DNA from: Bradyrhizobium diazoefficiens
Lineage (GTDB): Bacteria > Pseudomonadota > Alphaproteobacteria > Rhizobiales > Xanthobacteraceae
Length of the DNA: 64,000 bases
Direction: 5' to 3'
NCBI RefSeq assembly: GCF_016616425.1
Contig: NZ_CP067101.1
Span: forward strand, 1,116,001 to 1,180,000
In this document: piece by piece, positions 40,628-49,698 of the stretch
Layout: every line of letters starts with the position of its first letter
Position numbering within the stretch: position 1 is the first letter of the stretch
Translations under genes and position numbers: made by a program
Notes under the pieces: generated by a model
The model's input: only the letters and a program-made list of their open reading frames with translations
Told to the model about the DNA's origin: nothing
The model's database searches: none

Positions 40628-42445
40628 ATGACCGACGCTGGCGCCCCTCCCAATCCCGATAGCGCCGGTCAGGCCGGCAACGCGCCTTACCGGGTACTGG
40701 CGCGCAAATACCGTCCCTCCAGTTTCGACGATCTGATCGGCCAGGAGGCCGTGGTCCGCACCGTCTCCAATGCGTTCGAGACCGGGCGCATTCCGCAGGC
40801 CTGGATTCTCACCGGCGTCCGCGGCGTCGGCAAGACCACCACCGCGCGCATCCTGGCCCGTGCCCTCAACTACGAGATGCCGGACGGCTCGGTAAAGGGC
40901 CCGACCATCCACATGCCGACGCTCGGCGTGCATTGCCAGGCGATCATGGAAAGCCGGCACATGGACGTGCTGGAGATGGACGCGGCCTCGCACACCGGCG
41001 TCGACGACGTCCGCCAGATCAATGACAGCGTGCGCTATGCGCCGGCCAGCGCCCGCTACAAGGTCTACATCATCGACGAAGTCCACATGCTGTCGACGGC
41101 GGCTTTCAACGCCTTCCTGAAGACGCTGGAAGAGCCGCCGGAGCACGCCAAATTCGTGTTTGCGACCACGGAGATCCGCAAGGTTCCGGTCACCGTGCTG
41201 TCGCGCTGCCAGCGTTTCGACCTGCGCCGCGTCGAGGCCGACGTGCTGATGAAGCACCTCGCCAATATCGCCGCCAAGGAGAGCGTCGAGATCGAGCCGG
41301 AGGCGCTCGGTATCATCGCGCGCGCCGCCGAAGGCTCGGTGCGCGATTCGCTGTCGCTGCTCGACCAGGCCATCGCGCATGCGGCCGGCCCCGTGAAAGC
41401 GGACGCCGTCAGGCAGATGCTGGGCCTTGCCGACCGCACCCGCGTCATCGATCTCTTCGACTCGCTGGCGCGCGGCGACATCGCGAGTGCCTTCAGGGAG
41501 TTCCGCGACCAGTACGACGTCGGCGCCGATCCCATCGTCGTGCTCTCCGACCTCGCCGAATTCGTCAACTTCGTCACCCGCGTGAAAATCGTGCCGGCGA
41601 CCGCCGACAATGTCGCCTATGGCGAGACCGAGCGCGTGCGCGCGCACGATTTCGCCTCGAAGATCTCGATGCGGGTGCTGTCGCGGATGTGGCAGATGCT
41701 GCTCAAGGGCATCACCGAGGTGCAGGCCGCGACGCGCCCCGCGGCCGCCGCCGAGATGGTGCTGGTCCGCATCGCCTATGTCGCCGACCTGCCGACGCCG
41801 GACGAAGCGATCAAGATGCTGAAGCAAAACGGCGGCGGCTCGCCGGTGGTGAGCGGCGGCAGTGCTGCGCGCAGCGCGCCGGCCGCGCCGGTTGCGTCCG
41901 CGGCGCCTGTTCGCATGCCGACGTCCTCGCCGCCCTCGTTCGGCGGCGGAGCGCGGCCGCAGATGGCGGCGCCGGCGCCGGATCAGCAAGGCGCCGCGCC
42001 GGTATTGCGCATCACGAGCTTCACCCAGCTCGTCGCGCTGGCCGGGCAGAAGCGCGACCTCATGACCAAGGGCGCGCTCGAAGGCGACATGCGCCTCGTC
42101 CGTTTCGAGGAGGGCCGGCTCGAAGTCGCGCTCGAGCCGAACGCCTCCAAGACCATGATCTCCGAGCTCGCGAAAAAATTCGAGCTGTGGACCGGCCGGC
42201 GCTGGACCGTGATCGTCTCCAACGAGCAGGGCCAGCCGACGTTGCGCTCGGTGAACCAGGCCGCGAAGCAGGAGCACGCGCGTACCGCGGAAGCCGATCC
42301 GCGCGTGCGGGAGGTGCTGTCGCGATTCCCCGGCGCGAAGGTCGTCGAGGTCCGCAGGCTTGCCCCCGAGGCGCCGGCATCCGATATAAACGCTGACTAT
42401 GGCAGTGACGATCCGCCCGACGGTTCCGACGGCGACGATCTCTGA
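40628..42445 (+). CDS. dnaX: DNA polymerase III subunit gamma/tau
   Basis: 605 residues from MTDAGAPPNPDSAGQAGNAP. Clamp-loader AAA+ motifs: YRVLARKYRPSSFDDLIGQE, Walker A GVRGVGKTTTARILARAL, Walker B YIIDEVHMLSTAAFNAFLKT, SRC motif VLSRCQRFDLRRV. The zinc module normally between Walker A and B with four Cys keeps only one (PTLGVHCQAIMESRH). Domain III follows, then a Pro/Ala-rich linker (VASAAPVRMPTSSPPSFGGG) and a C-terminal tau-type domain that binds the polymerase core and DnaB. It loads sliding clamps at the fork. It is the first gene of dnaX-ybaB-recR. Confidence 0.96.
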   Translation: MTDAGAPPNPDSAGQAGNAPYRVLARKYRPSSFDDLIGQEAVVRTVSNAFETGRIPQAWILTGVRGVGKTTTARILARALNYEMPDGSVKGPTIHMPTLGVHCQAIMESRHMDVLEMDAASHTGVDDVRQINDSVRYAPASARYKVYIIDEVHMLSTAAFNAFLKTLEEPPEHAKFVFATTEIRKVPVTVLSRCQRFDLRRVEADVLMKHLANIAAKESVEIEPEALGIIARAAEGSVRDSLSLLDQAIAHAAGPVKADAVRQMLGLADRTRVIDLFDSLARGDIASAFREFRDQYDVGADPIVVLSDLAEFVNFVTRVKIVPATADNVAYGETERVRAHDFASKISMRVLSRMWQMLLKGITEVQAATRPAAAAEMVLVRIAYVADLPTPDEAIKMLKQNGGGSPVVSGGSAARSAPAAPVASAAPVRMPTSSPPSFGGGARPQMAAPAPDQQGAAPVLRITSFTQLVALAGQKRDLMTKGALEGDMRLVRFEEGRLEVALEPNASKTMISELAKKFELWTGRRWTVIVSNEQGQPTLRSVNQAAKQEHARTAEADPRVREVLSRFPGAKVVEVRRLAPEAPASDINADYGSDDPPDGSDGDDL

Positions 42446-42469
42446 GCCTATTTCAAGGACACGTGAGCT

Positions 42470-42790
42470 ATGGCTGATTTTCTCGGCATGATGAAGCAGG
42501 CGGCGCAGCTGCAATCCAAGATGCAGGAGATGCAGGACCAGCTCGCCAACGTGGAAGTCGAGGGCATCTCCGGCGGCGGCCTCGTCGCCGTGCGCATGAC
42601 CGCGAAGATGGACGTGAAGGGCGTGAAGATCGATCCCTCGCTGATGAAGGCTGAAGAGCGCGAGGTGCTGGAAGACCTGCTCGTCACCGCCCTGGGTGAT
42701 GCCCGTCGCAAGGCCGAGGCTGCGATGCAGGAGAAGATGCAGGCTCTCACCGGTGGGCTTGGCCTGCCGCCGGGGCTGTTCGGCCAGTAA
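42470..42790 (+). CDS. YbaB/EbfC family nucleoid-associated protein
   Basis: 106 residues. The family pattern is clear: [20 protein letters not shown], an N-terminal helix of heptad character, then [60 protein letters not shown]. YbaB-type dimers bind DNA as tweezers and influence nucleoid structure and possibly recombination. It lies 24 bases after dnaX and one base before recR, an arrangement conserved across bacteria. Confidence 0.96.
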   Translation: MADFLGMMKQAAQLQSKMQEMQDQLANVEVEGISGGGLVAVRMTAKMDVKGVKIDPSLMKAEEREVLEDLLVTALGDARRKAEAAMQEKMQALTGGLGLPPGLFGQ

Positions 42791-42791
42791 G

Positions 42792-43394
42792 ATGGGCGCC
42801 GTTGCAGGTCCGGAAATCGAGCGGCTGGTGCAGTTGCTCGCACGGTTGCCTGGCCTCGGTCCGCGCTCGGCGCGGCGCGCGGCGCTGCATCTGATCAAGA
42901 AGCGCGAAGCGCTGATGATGCCGCTGGCCTCGGCCCTCCAGGTCGCGCTCGACAAGGTCCAGGTCTGCAAGACCTGCGGCAACATCGACACGCAAAATCC
43001 CTGCACCGTCTGCACCGATCCGAAGCGCGACCCTGCGATTATCGTCGTTGTCGCCGACGTCGCCGATCTCTGGGCGCTGGAGCGGGCCAATGCGACCCAA
43101 GGGCGCTATCATGTGCTGGGCGCGACATTGTCGCCGCTCGACGGCGTCGGCCCGCAGGATCTGACCATCGACGCGCTGGTGGCGCGCGCGCATGATTCGC
43201 AGGTGCGCGAAATCATCCTGGCGCTGAATGCGACCGTCGACGGCCAGACCACGGCGCATTACATCACCGATCTGCTCCAGGATGCCAATGTGAAGGTGAC
43301 CCGGCTCGCCCATGGAGTTCCAGTCGGCGGCGAGCTTGATTATCTCGATGAAGGTACGCTATCGGCAGCAATGCGGCAGCGCACCCTGTTCTAG
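42792..43394 (+). CDS. recR: recombination mediator protein RecR
   Basis: 200 residues from [20 protein letters not shown]. The HhH segment [20 protein letters not shown], the zinc finger [20 protein letters not shown] (four Cys) and the Toprim domain ([59 protein letters not shown]) are complete. RecR with RecO loads RecA on gapped DNA. The start ATG is one base after the ybaB stop, so the genes are translationally linked. Confidence 0.96.
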   Translation: MGAVAGPEIERLVQLLARLPGLGPRSARRAALHLIKKREALMMPLASALQVALDKVQVCKTCGNIDTQNPCTVCTDPKRDPAIIVVVADVADLWALERANATQGRYHVLGATLSPLDGVGPQDLTIDALVARAHDSQVREIILALNATVDGQTTAHYITDLLQDANVKVTRLAHGVPVGGELDYLDEGTLSAAMRQRTLF

Positions 43395-43422
43395 CCATCC
43401 AAAGCTCTCACGGACGGACGAC

Positions 43423-43860
43423 ATGACGAAACTTTTCGCCACACGATTGGCTTTGGTCGCGACGATGGCGATGCTGGTGACTCCGGCCATCTCCGCGCAG
43501 CAGGACGACCAGGCGCCGCCGCCGTCCAAGCCCGGCAAGCCGATCAACGCCGGCGACGTGCTCTCGGGCGAATTGAACGCAATGAAGGTGCGCGACGGCA
43601 AGAACGCCGGCAAGCGGATTGCGATGTACCAGATCACATCCGAGCCGCGCCGCCTGCCGGCGCCGAACGGATTGTGCAATCTCGAGACCGGGCCCGAGAC
43701 CTTCCAGCTCATTCCGAGCGGCTCTGCGCAGGCCGCGCAGTTGAAGACGTCCGTCGGCAAGGAGATCTCGGTCAAGGTCGACGAGGTCGCCTGCGCCAGC
43801 GATCCTGGCCAGATGAGCGAGGCCGTGGTCACGAAGTGGAGCATCATCAAGAAGCGGTAG
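43423..43860 (+). CDS. hypothetical periplasmic protein
   Basis: 145 residues from MTKLFATRLALVATMAMLVT, a clear signal peptide cleaved near SAQQDD. The mature part has a Pro-rich start (APPPSKPGKP), then NAGDVLSGELNAMKVRDGKN, AGKRIAMYQITSEPRRLPAP and CNLETGPETFQL...VDEVACASDPGQMSE, with two Cys that may form a disulfide. I do not recognise a named family. Its position just downstream of recR is probably incidental, since it is an exported protein with its own ribosome site. Confidence 0.75.
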   Translation: MTKLFATRLALVATMAMLVTPAISAQQDDQAPPPSKPGKPINAGDVLSGELNAMKVRDGKNAGKRIAMYQITSEPRRLPAPNGLCNLETGPETFQLIPSGSAQAAQLKTSVGKEISVKVDEVACASDPGQMSEAVVTKWSIIKKR

Positions 43861-43892
43861 GCGGCAGGCGAGCTGTCTTCGCGACGATTCCG

Positions 43893-44000
43893 GTGTCATG
43901 GCCTGCGAAGGCGGGCGATCAGGTACGCCGCGGCTTCTCGGTCAATCACGACTGTCTCTGGAACACTGGATTCCCCGCCTTCGCGGGGAATGACAGCGGT
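43893..44000. repeat. intergenic palindromic repeat, family A
   Basis: GTGTCATGGCCTGCGAAGGC opens; CACTGGATTCCCCGCCTTCG, CGGGGAATGACAG closes. Two hairpins, each made of CGCGAAGGCG / CGCCTTCGCG-type arms, are separated by about 45 bases. It lies between convergent genes. Confidence 0.8.
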
Positions 44001-44002
44001 TG

Positions 44003-45367
44003 TCATACCCTGACCGGTCCCAGCGCCTCGAAATGTCCGCGCTTCTGCAGCCAGGTCAGCAGCATCAGGCTTGGGATCGCCACCAGCACGCAGATCACGA
44101 AGAACAGCGGCCAACCGGTCGTGTCTGCGACAAAGCCGGCCCCCGAGGAAAGATATGTGCGTCCCACCGCGGCGAGTGCGGTGAGCAACGCATATTGCGT
44201 CGCCGTGTGCAGCGGATTCTGGCACAGCGCGGAGAGATAGGCGACGAAGATCACGGTGCCGATGGCGCTGGTGAAATTCTCGGCGCAGATGGCGAGCGCC
44301 AGAGCCCAATGATTGGTGCCGGCCACTGCGAGCCAGGAGAAGGTGAGGTTGGCCAGCGCCTGCACCACGCCGCCGATCCAGAGCGATGTTGCCAGCGAGT
44401 AGCGCCGCGCGACGAAGCCGCCGGCAAAGCCGCCGATCAGGGTTGCGGCGAGGCCGACGCCTTTCACGATCGCCGCGTAGTCGTTGCGGGTGAAGCCGAG
44501 GTCGATCACGAACGGCGCGGTCATGGTGCCCGAGAACGCGTCGGTGAACTTGAACAATACGACGAAGGCGAGCGCGGCAAGCGCGTCCTTGCGCGACAGG
44601 AATTCCGAAAAGGCACCGATTGCCGCGTGCAACACGCGCGTGAATGCGGTCTCCGTTTTCGTCGCATCTTCCGCCCGCACCGATTGCCCGGGCTCGGTCG
44701 CGGCCAGTGCCGTGATCGTCCCGATCAGCACCATCGCCGCCATCACCACATAGCCCCACATCCAGGCCGACGTGCGGGTAATGCCGGTGCTCTCGAAGCC
44801 GGACACCATGAACAGCGCGCCCGCGGTCGAGACCAGCATGCCGATGCGGTAGGCGGCGACGTATGACGCCATGCCGGCAGCCTGCTCGCTCTCGGGCAGG
44901 CTCTCGACGCGGAAGGCGTCGACCACGATGTCCTGCGTCGAGGAGGTCGTCGCCACCAGCAGCGCGCCCAGCGCGACGTAGAACGGCGAGCGTGCAGGAT
45001 CGGTGAGGGCCAGCAGCAGGATCGCGACGATCAGCAGCAGCTGCGAGAACACCAGCCAGCCGCGCCGCCGCCCGAATGCGCGGGTGAACAGCGGCACATG
45101 CAATGCGTCCACCAGCGGCGCCCACAGAAATTTCAGCGTGTAGGGCGTGCCGACCAGCGCGAACAGCCCGATGGTCTTGAGATCGACCCCGGCCTCGCGC
45201 ATCCACACGAGCAGAGTCGAGCCCGACAGCGCCAGCGGCAAGCCGGAAGAGAATCCGAGGAACAGCACGATCAGTACCCGCGGCTGCAGGTAAACGGCAA
45301 GGCTGTCGCGCCAGGAGGTCGCAGGGGCGGAAGCCGCGGCAGGCGAGGTCGCGTCGGGTGCGGTCAT
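44003..45367 (-). CDS. ampG: AmpG-like MFS muropeptide permease
   Basis: 454 residues with about twelve helices. The AmpG signature is visible: FLGFSSGLPLALSGSTLLVW, MREAGVDLKTIGLFALVGTP, YTLKFLWAPLVDALHVPLFT, RRRGWLVFSQLLL, and TSSTQDIVVDAFRVE. AmpG imports GlcNAc-anhydroMurNAc peptides for cell-wall recycling and, in some bacteria, beta-lactamase induction. No ampR, ampD or beta-lactamase adjoins. Assignment rests on the N-terminal motif block and length. Confidence 0.92.
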   Translation of the reverse strand: MTAPDATSPAAASAPATSWRDSLAVYLQPRVLIVLFLGFSSGLPLALSGSTLLVWMREAGVDLKTIGLFALVGTPYTLKFLWAPLVDALHVPLFTRAFGRRRGWLVFSQLLLIVAILLLALTDPARSPFYVALGALLVATTSSTQDIVVDAFRVESLPESEQAAGMASYVAAYRIGMLVSTAGALFMVSGFESTGITRTSAWMWGYVVMAAMVLIGTITALAATEPGQSVRAEDATKTETAFTRVLHAAIGAFSEFLSRKDALAALAFVVLFKFTDAFSGTMTAPFVIDLGFTRNDYAAIVKGVGLAATLIGGFAGGFVARRYSLATSLWIGGVVQALANLTFSWLAVAGTNHWALALAICAENFTSAIGTVIFVAYLSALCQNPLHTATQYALLTALAAVGRTYLSSGAGFVADTTGWPLFFVICVLVAIPSLMLLTWLQKRGHFEALGPVRV

Positions 45368-45442
45368 AGGGTGGTGTTAGCAGATTCTGGCGGCAAAGAC
45401 TCTGGCGGAGCTCAGTGGGGCGGAAGCTCTCTCCACCCTCTC

Positions 45443-45546
45443 GATGTCATCGTCCGAGAAGGCGGACGATCCAGTAATCACCAGCGCCTCGGCTCAACCA
45501 CGGCTGCCGCGGAGTACCGGATGCCACGCCTGCGCGGGGCATGACA
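45443..45546. repeat. intergenic palindromic repeat, family A
   Basis: GATGTCATCGTCCGAGAAGG, CGGACGATCCAGTAATCAC ... GTACCGGATGCCACGCCTGC, GCGGGGCATGACAG. Same two-hairpin plan as the copy at 43893. It lies between the rmuC stop and the ampG start. Confidence 0.75.
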
Positions 45547-45559
45547 GTGTGCCTTAATC

Positions 45560-46759
45560 TCACTCCCCGGCCTGGAGCTTTCGCGGGAACAGTTCGGCCG
45601 CGCCCGTCGCGACCAGCCTCGGCCCTTCCGTCGCATCGCTCTTGCTGAAATCGAGCTCCTCGATCCGCCCGGCACGCTTCTCGATCTTGTCTGCGGAGAT
45701 CAGCACCTGGCGGACATCCTCATTCACGTCGGCGAAATGTTTCTGCAGCTTCAGCACGCGGTCGCGCAGGCGGCCGAGATCGTCGCCGAGCTTGATCACC
45801 TCGGTGCGGATCAGGTCGGCGGCATCGCGCATGCGCGCGTCCTTCATGATCTGCTGCATCACCTGGATCGCGAGCATCAACAGCGAGGGCGACACCAGCA
45901 CGACGCGGGCGCGGTAGGCCTTCTGGATCACGTCGTCGAAACCGTCGTGAATTTCCGCATAGACCGATTCCGACGGCACGAACATCAGCGCCATCTCCTG
46001 GGTCTCGCCGGTGACGAGATATTTTTCCGCGATGTCGCTGACATGCTTCATCACGTCGCCGCGCAGCCGCTGCGTGGCGATCCGCCGCTCCTCGTCACTG
46101 CGGGCGTCGTGCAGCGCGGTCATTGCCTCCAGCGGAAATTTCGCATCGATGCAGAGCGGGCGCTGGTCGGGCAGGAACACGACGCAATCGGGCCGCTTGC
46201 CGGTCGAGAGCGTGAACTGGAACTCGTAGGATCCCTTCGGCAAACCGTCCTGGACGATCGCCTCCATCCGCGCCTGGCCGAAGGCGCCGCGCGACTGCTT
46301 GTTCGCGAGCACATCGCGCAAGGTCGTCACCTGCGTGGTGAGGTCGGTGAGGTTTTTGTGCGCGCTGTCGATGATGCCGAGCCGCTCATGCAGCGCGCGC
46401 AGGCTCTCCATGGTGTTGCGGGTTGAGTGTTCCATGGACTGGCCGACGCGATGGGTCACCGAATCCAGCCGCTCGTTGACCGCCCGCGCCATCTCGGCCT
46501 GGCGGCCGGCCAACGCCTGGGTCATGGCATCGGCCCGCCCGGCGGCCTCGCTCTGGGCATGCAGCACCTGGCTGAGGCGCTCCTCGAGCTCGTCGGCCCG
46601 GATCGCGTTCGCCATCGCGAGTTCCGCGCCGCGCCGCCCGGAGCGCGCGATGACAATGGCGATCACCACCAGCAGGACGAGCACAAGCGCACCGAAACCA
46701 ATCAGCGCGTGGACGGTGCGCACCGGCCAGTCGCCGAGCGTGAAGACAATCTCGTTCAT
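45560..46759 (-). CDS. rmuC: DNA recombination protein RmuC
   Basis: 399 residues from MNEIVFTLGDWPVRTVHALI. One N-terminal transmembrane helix (about 16-41, ALIGFGALVLVLLVVIAIVI), a coiled coil of about 120 residues, then the RmuC nuclease-like domain: LPKGSYEFQFTLSTGKRPDC, VVFLPDQRPLCIDAKFPLEA, MALMFVPSESVYAEIHD. RmuC limits inversion recombination at short repeats, possibly relevant in a chromosome so rich in palindromes. The gene is divergent from def. The frame upstream of this ATG is a shadow of the def region. Confidence 0.93.
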   Translation of the reverse strand: MNEIVFTLGDWPVRTVHALIGFGALVLVLLVVIAIVIARSGRRGAELAMANAIRADELEERLSQVLHAQSEAAGRADAMTQALAGRQAEMARAVNERLDSVTHRVGQSMEHSTRNTMESLRALHERLGIIDSAHKNLTDLTTQVTTLRDVLANKQSRGAFGQARMEAIVQDGLPKGSYEFQFTLSTGKRPDCVVFLPDQRPLCIDAKFPLEAMTALHDARSDEERRIATQRLRGDVMKHVSDIAEKYLVTGETQEMALMFVPSESVYAEIHDGFDDVIQKAYRARVVLVSPSLLMLAIQVMQQIMKDARMRDAADLIRTEVIKLGDDLGRLRDRVLKLQKHFADVNEDVRQVLISADKIEKRAGRIEELDFSKSDATEGPRLVATGAAELFPRKLQAGE

Positions 46760-46813
46760 GCTGACCGTTCTAGCCGATTCGCCGGCCTCCGCGAACGAAT
46801 AGCGAACGTTTGT

Positions 46814-46879
46814 GGTTAACCACCCCCTGATTTTTATGGTTAACGAACCCTGAAGTTTTATGGTTAGCGGAGCGTTAAC
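46814..46879. promoter_or_regulatory. cluster of GTTAAC elements with a CtrA-like box upstream of def
   Basis: GGTTAACC (46814-46821), TTTTATGGTTAACG (46832-46845), TTTTATGGTTAGCG (46856-46869) and CGTTAACG follow in 66 bases. TTAG-N7-TTAAC at 46864-46879 differs by one base from the CtrA consensus TTAA-N7-TTAAC. It lies between the divergent rmuC and def genes. Confidence 0.45.
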
Positions 46880-46930
46880 GGAGTTCCTCGCCGCATTGAC
46901 CGCACCGGGCGCGCGGCTTAAATCGCGGCC

Positions 46931-47455
46931 ATGGCCCTCAGAGAAATCATCATCCTGCCCGACAAGCAGCTGCGTCTGGTCTCCAAGCCGATCGAGAAGG
47001 TCACGGCCGAGATCCGCAAGCTTGCCGACGACATGTTCGAGACCATGTACGACGCGCCCGGCATTGGGCTGGCGGCGATCCAGATCGCGCAGCCGCTGCG
47101 GCTGATCACCATGGACCTTGCCAAGCGCGACGAGAACGGCGAGACCAAGCCGCTTCCGCGCGTCTTCATCAACCCCGAGATCCTCGCGTCCTCCGAGGAG
47201 CTGTCCACTTACGAGGAAGGCTGCCTCTCGATTCCCGAATATTACGAAGAGGTCGAGCGCCCTGCGAAGGTGCGCGTGCGCTTCACCGATCTCGACGGCA
47301 AGGTCCACGAGGAGGACGCCGAAGGCCTCTATGCCACCTGCATCCAGCACGAGATCGACCATCTCAACGGCGTGCTGTTCGTCGACTATCTGTCGAAGCT
47401 GAAGCGCGACCGCGTGCTGAAGAAATTCGAGAAAGCCGCCAAGCGCGCGGAGTAG
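46931..47455 (+). CDS. def: peptide deformylase
   Basis: 174 residues. Removes the formyl group from nascent proteins using Fe2+/Zn2+. All three motifs are present: [13 protein letters not shown] (motif 1), [17 protein letters not shown] with the metal Cys (motif 2), and [19 protein letters not shown] with HExxH-type ligands (motif 3). Length is normal. It forms a functional pair with the downstream fmt gene, which adds the formyl group, although a 200-base repeat-rich spacer separates them. Confidence 0.97.
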   Translation: MALREIIILPDKQLRLVSKPIEKVTAEIRKLADDMFETMYDAPGIGLAAIQIAQPLRLITMDLAKRDENGETKPLPRVFINPEILASSEELSTYEEGCLSIPEYYEEVERPAKVRVRFTDLDGKVHEEDAEGLYATCIQHEIDHLNGVLFVDYLSKLKRDRVLKKFEKAAKRAE

Positions 47456-47483
47456 AGTTTAGTGTTGCCTCACGCTCGCTCTG

Positions 47484-47642
47484 CTCCCTCCCCCCTTGTG
47501 GGGGAGGGCAGGGGAGGGGGGCAGCCCAGCAAAAGGCGCTCCTGATCTGCGGAGCGCGAGCAACAAAGTGCCCGCGCTCACGCGGATAGAGCGCGTCGTG
47601 TGGCACCCCCCTCCCTAGCCCTCCCCCACAAGGGGGGAGGGA
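47484..47642. repeat. long palindromic repeat, family F (CCCTCCCCC type)
   Basis: CTCCCTCCCCCCTTGTGGGG GAGGGC on the left and CCTCCCCCACAAGGGGGGAG GG on the right are near-perfect inverted arms about 100 bases apart. The inner segment has a second pairing (AGGCGCTCC / GGAGCGCGAG region). It fills the def-fmt spacer; a related element lies inside the Lhr-like helicase gene. Confidence 0.85.
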
Positions 47643-47659
47643 ACGCAGCGAGTCTGTTG

Positions 47660-48583
47660 ATGCCCCTCCGCCTCGTCTTCATGGGCACCCCCGATTTCTC
47701 CGTGCCGACGCTGCTCGAGCTCGTCGCGCATGGCCACGAGATCGTGGCTGTCTACACCCGCGCGCCGAAGCCCGGCGGGCGGCGCGGTCTGCAATTGCAG
47801 CCGACGCCGGTCGAGGAGGCCGCGCGAAAACTCGGCGTGCCCGTGCTGACGCCGAAGACGCTGAAGACCGCGGAAGCGCTCGACGAGTTCCGTGCCTTCG
47901 ACGCCGATGCGGCCGTCGTCGTCGCCTACGGCATGATCCTGCCGCAGGCGATCCTCGATGCGCCAAAGCTCGGCTGCTACAATCTGCATGCCTCGCTGCT
48001 GCCGCGTTGGCGCGGCGCGGCGCCGATCAACCGTGCGATCATGGCTGGCGATGCCGAGAGCGGCGTGATGGTGATGAAAATGGACGTCGGTCTCGATACC
48101 GGCGACATCGCGATGGCCGAGAGACTCGCGATTACGGACAACATGACCGCACTCGATCTGCACGATCGACTCTCTCGCCTCGGTGCCGACCTGATGGTGC
48201 GCGCGATGGCTGCGCTCGCCCGCGGCGGGCTCCAGCTCCGGAAGCAAAGCGAGCACGGCGTCACCTATGCCGCCAAGATCGACAAGGCCGAGGCGCGGAT
48301 CGACTGGACCAGGCCCGCGCGCGCCGTGCTGCGCCACATCCACGGCCTGTCGCCGTTTCCCGGCGCGCGGGCCGAGATCGAGAATGGACGCGTAAAAATC
48401 CTCCGCTGTGAATTGGCGAAGGGCTCGGGCGCACCGGGCGAGGTGCTCGACGATCAGCTCACCATCGCCTGCGGCGAGGGCGCGATCCGCATCATCGAGC
48501 TCCAGCGCGAAGGCAAGGCCCGGATGCAGGCTGCGGACTTCTTGCGCGGCGTGCCGCTGAAGGCGGGCGCAAGGTTCAGCTGA
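47660..48583 (+). CDS. fmt: methionyl-tRNA formyltransferase
   Basis: 307 residues from [20 protein letters not shown]. Transfers formyl from 10-formyl-THF to Met-tRNA(fMet). The catalytic region is clear: [24 protein letters not shown] segment ([20 protein letters not shown]), [20 protein letters not shown], and the C-terminal OB domain with [14 protein letters not shown] [20 protein letters not shown]. Upstream in-frame codons lie in the family F repeat and are excluded. It is cotranscribed with truA across a family A repeat. Confidence 0.96.
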   Translation: MPLRLVFMGTPDFSVPTLLELVAHGHEIVAVYTRAPKPGGRRGLQLQPTPVEEAARKLGVPVLTPKTLKTAEALDEFRAFDADAAVVVAYGMILPQAILDAPKLGCYNLHASLLPRWRGAAPINRAIMAGDAESGVMVMKMDVGLDTGDIAMAERLAITDNMTALDLHDRLSRLGADLMVRAMAALARGGLQLRKQSEHGVTYAAKIDKAEARIDWTRPARAVLRHIHGLSPFPGARAEIENGRVKILRCELAKGSGAPGEVLDDQLTIACGEGAIRIIELQREGKARMQAADFLRGVPLKAGARFS

Positions 48584-48587
48584 CACT

Positions 48588-48688
48588 GTCATACCCCGCG
48601 AAGGCGGGGTATCCAGTACGCCGAGGCGTCTCGGTCGAACGGAGCTGTCTCAGAGTACTGGATCATCCGCCTTCGCGGATGATGACAC
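48588..48688. repeat. intergenic palindromic repeat, family A
   Basis: GTCATACCCCGCGAAGGCGG, GGTATCCAGTACGCCGAGG ... GTACTGGATCATCCGCCTTC, GCGGATGATGACACC. Both hairpins are well conserved. It lies between fmt and truA on the same strand. Confidence 0.85.
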
Positions 48689-48701
48689 CACCCGGATTGA
48701 G

Positions 48702-49439
48702 ATGCCCCGCTACAAGCTCACCATCGAATATGACGGCGCACCGTTTTTCGGCTGGCAGGTGCAGGAAACCCTGCCCTCGGTGCAGGGCGCGCTGGAAGCG
48801 GCCGTGAAGGCAATGATCGGCGCAGACGCTCGGGTGCATGGTGCGGGCCGGACCGATGCCGGCGTGCATGCGCGCGGTCAGGTCGCGCATGTCGATGTCG
48901 ACAAGCAGTTTCCACCGGGCCGTTTTCGCGACGGGCTGAATGCGCATCTGCGCCCGCATCCGATCGCGGTGCTCGAGGCCGAGATCGTGGCTGACAGCTT
49001 CGAGGCACGGTTCTCGGCCATCAAGCGCCACTACCGCTATCGCATCATCAACACCCGCGCCAATCTCGCGCTCGACATCGGCCATGCCTGGCGCGTGCCG
49101 CGCCGGCTGGATGCCGAGGCGATGCATGCGGCTGCGCAGCGTCTGCTCGGCAAGCACGATTTCACGACGTTTCGCGACACCGAATGCCAGGCCAAGTCGC
49201 CGGAGAAGACGCTCGACCAGCTCGATGTGCTGCGTGACGGCCGCGAGATCACGATTGTCACCTCGGCGCGCTCGTTCCTGCACAGCCAGGTCCGCTCGAT
49301 GGTGGGATCGCTGGTCTGGGTCGGTGAGGGCCGCTGGACCGCCGACGACCTCTCCGCAGCGCTTGCTGCGCGCAACCGCACCGCCTGCGGCATCGTCGCC
49401 CCGCCGGACGGGCTGTATCTGATGAAGGTGGATTATTGA
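48702..49439 (+). CDS. truA: tRNA pseudouridine(38-40) synthase TruA
   Basis: 245 residues. Forms pseudouridine in the anticodon stem-loop of many tRNAs. The catalytic Asp is in [40 protein letters not shown] opens the N-terminal domain, [16 protein letters not shown] and [20 protein letters not shown] are standard. Length is normal. The ATG follows a family A repeat closely. It is convergent with dapE, again with a repeat between. Confidence 0.96.
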   Translation: MPRYKLTIEYDGAPFFGWQVQETLPSVQGALEAAVKAMIGADARVHGAGRTDAGVHARGQVAHVDVDKQFPPGRFRDGLNAHLRPHPIAVLEAEIVADSFEARFSAIKRHYRYRIINTRANLALDIGHAWRVPRRLDAEAMHAAAQRLLGKHDFTTFRDTECQAKSPEKTLDQLDVLRDGREITIVTSARSFLHSQVRSMVGSLVWVGEGRWTADDLSAALAARNRTACGIVAPPDGLYLMKVDY

Positions 49440-49486
49440 GGGGAGCTCGTGCGCGGAGAGGCGCCCGCTCTCGCCGCGCCCACCGC

Positions 49487-49653
49487 TGTCATGCCCCGGC
49501 TTGCCGTCTTCGCTGAAGCTTCGCCGGCCGAGTGCGCTTGTAGGCCCGGCGTAGCCTAGCGGAGCCGGGACCGGGGCATCCAGGGCGGCCTTTCGGCTCA
49601 GTCACGTCCGTTTCTGGAATACTGGATCGTCCGATCAAGTCGGACGATGACAG
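49487..49653. repeat. expanded intergenic repeat, family A
   Basis: CTGTCATGCCCCGGCTTGCC ... GGACCGGGGCATCCAGGGC form an enlarged left hairpin, and GAATACTGGATCGTCCGATC, AAGTCGGACGATGACAG the right one. The extra inner palindrome (AAGCTTCGCCGGCC / GGCCCGGCGTAGCC area) makes it longer than other copies. It lies between convergent truA and dapE. Confidence 0.8.
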
Positions 49654-49698
49654 CGGAGTGAGAGGCGATGGCGCAGCGAACTCCGGCAGCCGTACTCG

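Noticed and set aside
42173..42178. A6 run in dnaX as a possible programmed frameshift site for a gamma form
   Set aside because: It lies around codon 516, far past where gamma would end, is not a full A AAA AAG heptamer, and no suitable stem was seen next to it.
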